Shown here: positions 58,620 through 64,000 of the stretch, in pieces
Layout of the letters: each line of letters starts with the position of its first letter
Position numbering within the stretch: the first letter of the stretch is position 1
Assembly: GCF_004323735.1 (NCBI RefSeq)
Contig: NZ_CP036455.1
Span: forward strand, 5,637,101 to 5,701,100
Source of the DNA: Streptomonospora litoralis
GTDB lineage: Bacteria; Actinomycetota; Actinomycetes; Streptosporangiales; Streptosporangiaceae
Direction of reading: 5' to 3'
DNA length: 64,000 bases
Program-made: the position numbers and the translations under genes
Notes under the pieces: generated by a model
Told to the model about the DNA's origin: nothing
The model's database searches: none
Seen by the model: the letters and a program-made list of their open reading frames with translations, nothing else

Positions 58620-61277
58620 CTAGAAGCCGCCCAGCTGGATTCCGTTGTCGTTGTCGTCCTCGTTGTTGCCGCCGTTGTTGCCGTTGCCGTTGCCGCCCTC
58701 GCCCGGCTCGCCGCCCGTGGGCTCCCCGGTCGGCGTGCCCGGCGTGGTGGGCTCGCAGTCCTCCCAGAAATTGTCCGGGCGGCACGGCGGAGTCGCGGTC
58801 TCCGTCGGATCCTCGGTCTGCTGAGTCGGCGACTCAGGCGCGGTCGGCGTAATCGTCTCGTCCGGCTCCTCGCTCGGCTCCTCCTGGGTCGGCGTGGCCT
58901 CCGGCGTGGGCGTCGGCCCGTAGCGCTTCGCGCTGCCCGAGTAGACCGGGTCCTCGAAGCGCATGACCTCCTTGCCCTTCATCGCCTCGGTCATGTACGT
59001 CTTCCAGATCTTGGCGGAGGTCGTACCACCGTAGATCGCCTCGACGCCGGGGATGACCAGCTTCTTGCCGTCGTCGCGGCTCAGCCCGACCGCCGTGGAG
59101 AGCTGCGGGGTGAACCCGACGAACCACGCCGACTTGGCGCTGTTGGAGGTACCGGTCTTGCCGGCCACCGGGCGGCCGTCGGGCAGCGCGGCCGATTCGC
59201 CACCGCCGTTCTCGACCACCTGGGTCATCGCGTAAGTGGCGTCGATCGCGGTCTGCCGGCTGAACGCCTGCGTGCCCGACTCCAGCTTGGCGGCGTCCTC
59301 GGGCTCGACCACGTCTCCCTCGGCGTTGGTGACCTTGGTGATCATGTGCTGGGGCATGTGCACGCCGCCGTTGGCGAACGTGGCGAACCCGGCCGCCTGG
59401 TCGAGCGCGGAGACGCGGTAGGTGCCCAGCGCGATGTTGGGCCCCAGCTGCGCGGTCTCGAACTGGTCCTCGCTGACGCCGGCCGCGGCCGCGGTGTCGC
59501 GCACCGCCTGCGGAGTGGTCTCGATCGCCAGCTGCACGAAGCTGGTGTTGATCGAGTCCGCGGTCGACTCGACGAGGTTCACTTGGCCGTGGTCGACGTT
59601 GCTGTCGTTCTGGATCGACTCACCGACACCCGGGAACTCCTGCGGGGAGTCGCCGTTGAACTCGCTCTTCAACCCGATCCCCTGCTCCAGTCCGGTCGCG
59701 AGGACGTAGGGCTTGAACGCCGAACCGGCCTGCGCGTCGAGCCGAAGCGAGTTGTTGGGGTCCTTCGTCCAGTCCGTGCCGCCGTAGAACGCCTTGATCT
59801 CGCCCGTCTGCGGCTTGACCGAGACGAGGCCCTGGACGGTCTCCTTCGGCATGTCGGGCAGAGTCTCGGAGAAGGCCTTAGCGGCCTCCTTCATCAGCTT
59901 GGGGTCGAGGGAGGTCTCGACCGTGTAGCCGCCGGTCTGCACCTGGCCGGGCTCCAGCCCGTACCGGTTGGCCAGCTCGTTGAGGACGGCCGTCTTGATA
60001 TAGCCCTCCTGGCCCTGCACCTCCAGGCCGGGGTCGTAAGGGACCGTTTCGGGGAACTCCAGCTCGTTGGCCTTCGCCTTCGTCATGCCCAGTTCGGGGT
60101 TGTTCTGGTGCATTTCGACCAGGCCGTCGCGGGTGTAGTCCCAGCGCTCCTTGAGGATCTCCTCCATCTCCGAGCCCTTCTCGATGTTCTCGAAGTTGCC
60201 CGGCTGCTGGATGATGGAGCCGATGAACACGCCCTCGGCCGCGTTGAGGTCCTGCACGTCCTTGCCGAAGTACGCCTGCGCGGCGGCCTGGACCCCGTAC
60301 GCCTGGCGGCCGAAGTAGATCGTGTTGAGGTACTTCTTCAGGATCTCATCGGGGGCCATGACCTGGCCCGCCTTGATCGCGATCATGATCTCGCGCAGCT
60401 TGCGGGTGTAGGTGCGCTCCTGGGAGAGGATGTCGTAGTAGTTGCGCGCCATCTGCTGCGTGATGGTGGAACCGCCGCCGGCCGAGCCCAGCGTCAGCAC
60501 GGCGCGCGCGGTGCCGGATATGGAGATGCCCGGCTCCTCGTAGAAGTTGCGCTGCTCGGCGGCGAGGACGCCGTTGACGACGGGCTGCGGAATCTCCTCG
60601 CCTTCTTTGATCATGACGCGGTTGACCTCGCCGGTGGTGACCGCCTCTTTGCCGTTGGCGTAGTTGATGCTGGTGGCCGCGAGCATCGCCCTGTCCTGCT
60701 CGTCGATCGTGCGGGGATCCGGCGTGCTGGCGTAGGCGATGCCCAGCACCGCCACGCCGGTGATGAACATCAGGCTGCAGGCGATGACGGCGGGCTTCCA
60801 CGCCTTGGCGAAGAAGCGCTTGACGGGGCCGCGGTCGTCGAACTCGTCGTGGTCGTCGTCCCGTGCGGCCCTGCGGCGGCCACCCGAGCCGTGCGCGGCC
60901 CGGCGGCCGGGTCCGCCGGGGCCGGCCTCGGATCTGGCGCCGCCTGCCGCGGCGCGCCGTTGGCCGCTCTGCCTGCCGGGCTCGGGGCGGCGCCGGCGGG
61001 CGTCGCCCGGCTCGGGGCGGCTGCGTCGGGCGGGGCGGTCGTCGTCCCAGAAGCCGTCGCCGTCGGCGGGGCCGGGGCGGCCGCGACCGCCACCGCCGCC
61101 TCCGCCGCCGTCCCAGTAGCCGGCGGTGTCGTCCCGGTCAGGCCTGCGCCGGCCGCCGGCGCGTTCGTCCCCCGCCGGGCCGCCGGCCCGGCGCCTGCCG
61201 CCGTCGCCGTGCGCGCCGCCGGCCGGGCCACCGGCCCGGCGGCGCCCGCCGGCATTCCGTCGTCTTTCGGTACTCAC
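58620..61277 (-). CDS. Class A penicillin-binding protein (bifunctional)
   Basis: The 885-residue enzyme polymerises and crosslinks peptidoglycan. An Arg/Gly-rich cytoplasmic N-terminus (about 1-150) precedes one membrane helix (near 165-185). The GT51 domain follows, with catalytic Glu241 in LAAEQRNFYEEPG and GGGSTITQQMARNYY. The transpeptidase has Ser519 in SAFKP, SINTSF as the SxN motif and KTGTS as the KTG motif. A Pro/Thr/Glu-rich and then Asn/Gly-rich tail of about 110 residues ends it. The GTG at 61277 has GAGGACGC upstream; the longer upstream frame is not typical. The glycosyltransferase gene follows at once. Confidence 0.95.
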   Translation of the reverse strand: MSTERRRNAGGRRRAGGPAGGAHGDGGRRRAGGPAGDERAGGRRRPDRDDTAGYWDGGGGGGGGRGRPGPADGDGFWDDDRPARRSRPEPGDARRRRPEPGRQSGQRRAAAGGARSEAGPGGPGRRAAHGSGGRRRAARDDDHDEFDDRGPVKRFFAKAWKPAVIACSLMFITGVAVLGIAYASTPDPRTIDEQDRAMLAATSINYANGKEAVTTGEVNRVMIKEGEEIPQPVVNGVLAAEQRNFYEEPGISISGTARAVLTLGSAGGGSTITQQMARNYYDILSQERTYTRKLREIMIAIKAGQVMAPDEILKKYLNTIYFGRQAYGVQAAAQAYFGKDVQDLNAAEGVFIGSIIQQPGNFENIEKGSEMEEILKERWDYTRDGLVEMHQNNPELGMTKAKANELEFPETVPYDPGLEVQGQEGYIKTAVLNELANRYGLEPGQVQTGGYTVETSLDPKLMKEAAKAFSETLPDMPKETVQGLVSVKPQTGEIKAFYGGTDWTKDPNNSLRLDAQAGSAFKPYVLATGLEQGIGLKSEFNGDSPQEFPGVGESIQNDSNVDHGQVNLVESTADSINTSFVQLAIETTPQAVRDTAAAAGVSEDQFETAQLGPNIALGTYRVSALDQAAGFATFANGGVHMPQHMITKVTNAEGDVVEPEDAAKLESGTQAFSRQTAIDATYAMTQVVENGGGESAALPDGRPVAGKTGTSNSAKSAWFVGFTPQLSTAVGLSRDDGKKLVIPGVEAIYGGTTSAKIWKTYMTEAMKGKEVMRFEDPVYSGSAKRYGPTPTPEATPTQEEPSEEPDETITPTAPESPTQQTEDPTETATPPCRPDNFWEDCEPTTPGTPTGEPTGGEPGEGGNGNGNNGGNNEDDNDNGIQLGGF

Positions 61278-62060
61278 GCGTCCTCGATTGCTGTTCAGCG
61301 GCCGATCGGCCTTACGACTCGGGTAGGGGAAGGGGGATGGGTGACCCTGCGCGAAGGCGATTCCGGCCGACGGTTCGAACCGCACCAATCGGTTTCGGGG
61401 GTTCCAGCGTCCGATTTATGGGACGCCCGACTGTCGCGGTTGGTTTTCGACCGCGCCGGAAACGCCGTCCTCTGCTTCCTCCTGTCGGCGACCTCTAGGC
61501 AAGAACCCCGTGGTGGGGCCCTGGTCGGGTGTCGGCCGTCACAGCCGCACTCGACGCGCTCGCCTTCCTCGGCCCGGGTCCGCGTTCACGGGGGTGGACC
61601 ACGGGCGCATCGGGCCCCACGGGTAAAGCACCCGTCACGGTAGAGCGATGCCGCCGCATAGCACAACCCGGGCGTGAGCGTAGCGGTCCGGCGGCGCAGG
61701 CCCGGAATCGGCGACTACGCCGTGTGCACGGACGACAGACTACGGTGCCCGCGCCGCGGCGCGGGTCCGAACGCGCCCGAGGGCTGCCACCGGGTGCATA
61801 CCTCCAGGTCGCCCGCCATGTATCTCGGACACCGGGCGGACTGCGGACTCAGCATGCGGTGTTAGATAGTCAACATGGGGTTGCGTTATATCGACGCGAT
61901 ATAGTCATACGTAGATAAACCACCCATCGGACCCATCTTTCCAGGAAGCCCGCAGTCGGGCAGATGCCGCCCGGACTCGCCGCATCGCCGCGCGGGCGGG
62001 AACAGATCCGGCCCCGGCGGGGCTGACTCCCATAGGCGCGACGAAGCAGGAGGTGCGGTG
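61278..62060. other. Gene-free divergent region before padR
   Basis: No gene is supported in 780 bases between the penicillin-binding protein gene and padR. GC content falls sharply at 61860-61925, where a palindrome overlaps a TATAGT -10-like sequence. Confidence 0.5.
61887..61903. promoter_or_regulatory. Candidate PadR operator
   Basis: TATATCG-ACG-CGATATA is a perfect 7-bp inverted repeat in a GC-rich genome. It overlaps TATAGT (61900-61905), so binding there would block transcription of padR-ino1. Confidence 0.55.
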
Positions 62061-62690
62061 ATGAGCTCAGGGCGGGCCCGCGTGCTGGAACTCGCCGTTC
62101 TCGGACACCTCGCCGCTGCCCCGATGCACGGCTACGAACTGCGCAAACGCCTCAACTCCGAACTCGGTGCGTTCCACGCCTTCTCCTACGGCTCCCTCTA
62201 CCCGTGTCTGAAGGCGATGCTGCGCGACGACCTCGTGTCCGTCTCCGCACCGGGCGATACGTCCGCCGCGCGGGGGCGCCGCTCGCGGATCGTGTACCGG
62301 CTCACCGAACACGGACGCGACCGGCTGCACGCACTCCTCGCCGAGAGCACGCCCGCGGCCACCGACGACGAGTGCTTCGGGGTGCACTTCACCCTGTTCG
62401 GCCGCACCCGCTCAGAGGTGCGGCTGCGTATCCTCGACGGTCGGCGCACGCGGCTGCTGGAGCGGCTCTCCACCCTGCGGCAACGCCTGGACGACCAGCC
62501 GGGCGACCCCTACACCGTTGAATTGAACCGCCATCGGGCAGCGGCGATCGAGAGCGAGGTCGACTGGCTCGACGGCCTCATCCGCCGGGAGCGGCGGTGC
62601 GCGGAGAAGCCGTCGGGCACCGATGCGACCATCGGCGGAGGCGTCCCCCTGAACAGGGGTGCTCCGCCGCACACCGACAGCCGGCGCTAG
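62061..62690 (+). CDS. PadR family transcriptional regulator
   Basis: The 209-residue protein has the PadR winged helix (about 8-90): VLGHLAAAPMHGYELRKRLN, then GSLYPCLKAMLRDDLVS, and the wing with IVYRLTEHGRDRLHALL. The C-terminal part (about 100-185; LRILDGRRTRLLERLSTLRQ) is the helical dimerisation region. AGGAGG lies eight bases before the ATG at 62061; a GTG one codon earlier is possible. It precedes ino1 by 87 bases in the same direction, an arrangement conserved in actinobacteria, and probably regulates itself and perhaps ino1. Confidence 0.9.
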   Translation: MSSGRARVLELAVLGHLAAAPMHGYELRKRLNSELGAFHAFSYGSLYPCLKAMLRDDLVSVSAPGDTSAARGRRSRIVYRLTEHGRDRLHALLAESTPAATDDECFGVHFTLFGRTRSEVRLRILDGRRTRLLERLSTLRQRLDDQPGDPYTVELNRHRAAAIESEVDWLDGLIRRERRCAEKPSGTDATIGGGVPLNRGAPPHTDSRR

Positions 62691-62777
62691 CCGGGCGGCC
62701 CAGTCGCCGCAGCTCGGCGCGCTTTCCCCGGCGCGCCGCGAACATCCCGATCAGCAACGAAAAAGGAGCAAGGACCA

Positions 62778-63857
62778 ATGGGTTCGGTACGCGTAGCCGT
62801 CGTCGGTGTCGGAAACTGTGCGGCGTCGCTCGTCCAGGGCGTCCACTACTACTCAGACGCCGACCCCGAGTCCCGGGTCCCCGGCCTCATGCATGTGCAG
62901 TTCGGCTCCTACCACGTGCGCGATGTGGAGTTCGTCGCGGCGTTCGACGTCGACGCGAAGAAGGTCGGCCACGACCTCGCCGACGCCATCAGCGCCAGCG
63001 AGAACAACACGATGAAGATCTGCGACGTCGCACCCACCGGAGTGACGGTGCAGCGCGGCCCCACCTTCGACGGGCTGGGGCAGTACTACCGCGAGACCAT
63101 CGAGGAGTCCACCGAGGACGCGGTCGACGTGGTCGCCGCGCTCAAGGCCGCCCGCGCCGACGTGCTCGTCTCCTATCTCCCCGTGGGCTCGGAGGAGGCC
63201 GACCGCTTCTACGCCCAGTGCGCCGTGGACGCCGGCGTGGCGTTCGTCAACGCGCTCCCGGTCTTCATCGCCTCCGACCCCGAGTGGGCCGACAAGTTCA
63301 CCGAGGCCGGCGTGCCCATCGTGGGCGACGACATCAAGTCCCAGGTCGGGGCGACCATAACGCACCGGGTGCTGTCCAAGCTCTTCGAGGACCGCGGGGT
63401 CGTCGTGGACCGCACCTACCAGCTCAACTTCGGCGGGAACATGGACTTCATGAACATGCTGGAGCGCGAGCGGCTGGAGTCCAAGAAGGTTTCCAAGACG
63501 CAGTCGGTCACCTCGCAGATCCCGCACGAACTCAAGGCCGGGTCGGTACACATCGGCCCCTCGGACCATGTGCCGTGGCTGGACGACCGCAAGTGGGCCT
63601 ACATCCGCCTGGAGGGCCGCGCCTTCGGCGACGCGCCGGTGAACCTGGAGTACAAGCTGGAGGTGTGGGATTCCCCCAACTCCGCCGGGATCATCATCGA
63701 CGCCATCCGCGCGGCGAAGATCGCCAAGGACCGCGGAATCGGCGGCCCCATCCTGTCGGCCTCCTCCTACTTCATGAAGTCGCCGCCCGTCCAGCACAGC
63801 GACAGCGACGGCCACGCGATGGTCGAGCGCTTCATCGCGGGCGAAATCGACCGCTGA
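62778..63857 (+). CDS. ino1: Inositol-3-phosphate synthase
   Basis: The enzyme converts glucose 6-phosphate to inositol 3-phosphate with bound NAD, the entry to phosphatidylinositol and mycothiol synthesis in actinobacteria. The 359-residue protein has [20 protein letters not shown] (NAD-binding start), [34 protein letters not shown] (active-site lysine region), [12 protein letters not shown] and a conserved C-terminus. Length is that of the short prokaryotic type. AAGGAGCAAGG lies before the ATG. It follows padR and shares its direction. Confidence 0.96.
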   Translation: MGSVRVAVVGVGNCAASLVQGVHYYSDADPESRVPGLMHVQFGSYHVRDVEFVAAFDVDAKKVGHDLADAISASENNTMKICDVAPTGVTVQRGPTFDGLGQYYRETIEESTEDAVDVVAALKAARADVLVSYLPVGSEEADRFYAQCAVDAGVAFVNALPVFIASDPEWADKFTEAGVPIVGDDIKSQVGATITHRVLSKLFEDRGVVVDRTYQLNFGGNMDFMNMLERERLESKKVSKTQSVTSQIPHELKAGSVHIGPSDHVPWLDDRKWAYIRLEGRAFGDAPVNLEYKLEVWDSPNSAGIIIDAIRAAKIAKDRGIGGPILSASSYFMKSPPVQHSDSDGHAMVERFIAGEIDR

Positions 63858-63877
63858 GCCGCGGTCGCGCCGCCGCC

Positions 63878-64000
63878 TCACGCGGATCCGTTCGCCAGCG
63901 GGGTACCGCTCGCGCGAGGCGGCCGCTCGGCCGTGGGCGGGGACGCCTGGATGCGGCCGGGGTCGGCCGCCGGGGATCGGCCGGCCGCCGCGGACGTCAT
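63878..64000 (-). CDS. C-terminal end of a gene running off the window
   Basis: A minus-strand frame is open from the window edge to a stop at 63878, giving 40 residues rich in Pro, Ala, Arg and Ser (RSPAADPGRIQASPP). This resembles the disordered tail of a larger protein, convergent with ino1. An ATG at the very edge could be chance. Nothing more can be said without the next bases. Confidence 0.35.
   Translation of the reverse strand: MTSAAAGRSPAADPGRIQASPPTAERPPRASGTPLANGSA

Noticed and set aside
58155-61643. Very long open frame opposite the glycosyltransferase and penicillin-binding protein genes
   Set aside because: It is the antisense shadow of two clearly recognisable genes. Its product is repetitive Val/Arg/Leu/Gly sequence without any domain.

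Overview
The window is very GC-rich, uses GTG and TTG starts often, and carries a conserved replication, ribosomal and aspartate-pathway gene set. This points to an actinomycete chromosome, most likely a Nocardiopsaceae-type organism; the family is inferred from gene content, not proven. It appears to lie near the replication origin. It holds a ParB-binding parS sequence in its Streptomyces form, plus dnaX, recR, ssb, rpsF, rpsR, rplI and dnaB. The dnaA/dnaN origin itself is not here.

Left part (1-22.7 kb): a secreted GH10 xylanase with CBM2, an orphan formylglycine-generating enzyme, small lipoproteins, an auxin-efflux-type carrier, parS, a Nudix hydrolase, an S9 peptidase with a GntR regulator, then the minus-strand housekeeping block ffs-dnaX-ybaB-recR-lysC-asd. 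A tRNA-Ser(GGA), a NatAB-like ABC exporter, a HigBA-like toxin-antitoxin pair with a frameshifted toxin, and an M20D amidohydrolase follow.

Middle part (22.6-42.4 kb): an Lrp/AsnC-type regulator faces a five-gene operon for peptide uptake: binding protein, permease, a fused permease-ATPase, a second ATPase and a YtcJ-like amidohydrolase. Two anti-anti-sigma (STAS) genes diverge. The most unusual locus is a tandem array of five minus-strand paralogues encoding four-helix membrane proteins with a shared charged linker (32.8-36.8 kb); two of them are frameshifted. Next come a frameshifted XRE-TPR regulator with a divergent 47-codon peptide gene, tRNA-Ser(CGA), tadA with two tadA-associated genes, and upp.

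Right part (42.4-64 kb): small actinobacterial genes, a PH-domain membrane protein, a RidA/HxlR pair, and a 2.1-kb gene-free island of about 140-bp tandem repeats in opposite orientations around a 56-bp perfect palindrome. Two more enzyme genes and a pentapeptide-repeat membrane protein lead to dnaB. DnaB carries a 201-residue mini-intein with class 3 features in its P-loop, and a cluster of DnaA boxes lies upstream of it. A MATE transporter, a Tat-exported amidase, rplI-rpsR-ssb-rpsF, a GT87-like mannosyltransferase, a class A penicillin-binding protein and a padR-ino1 pair finish the window.

Four frameshifts were seen (toxin, two paralogues, XRE-TPR regulator). All are in accessory genes while the housekeeping genes read cleanly, which suggests decay rather than poor sequence; raw reads would decide.
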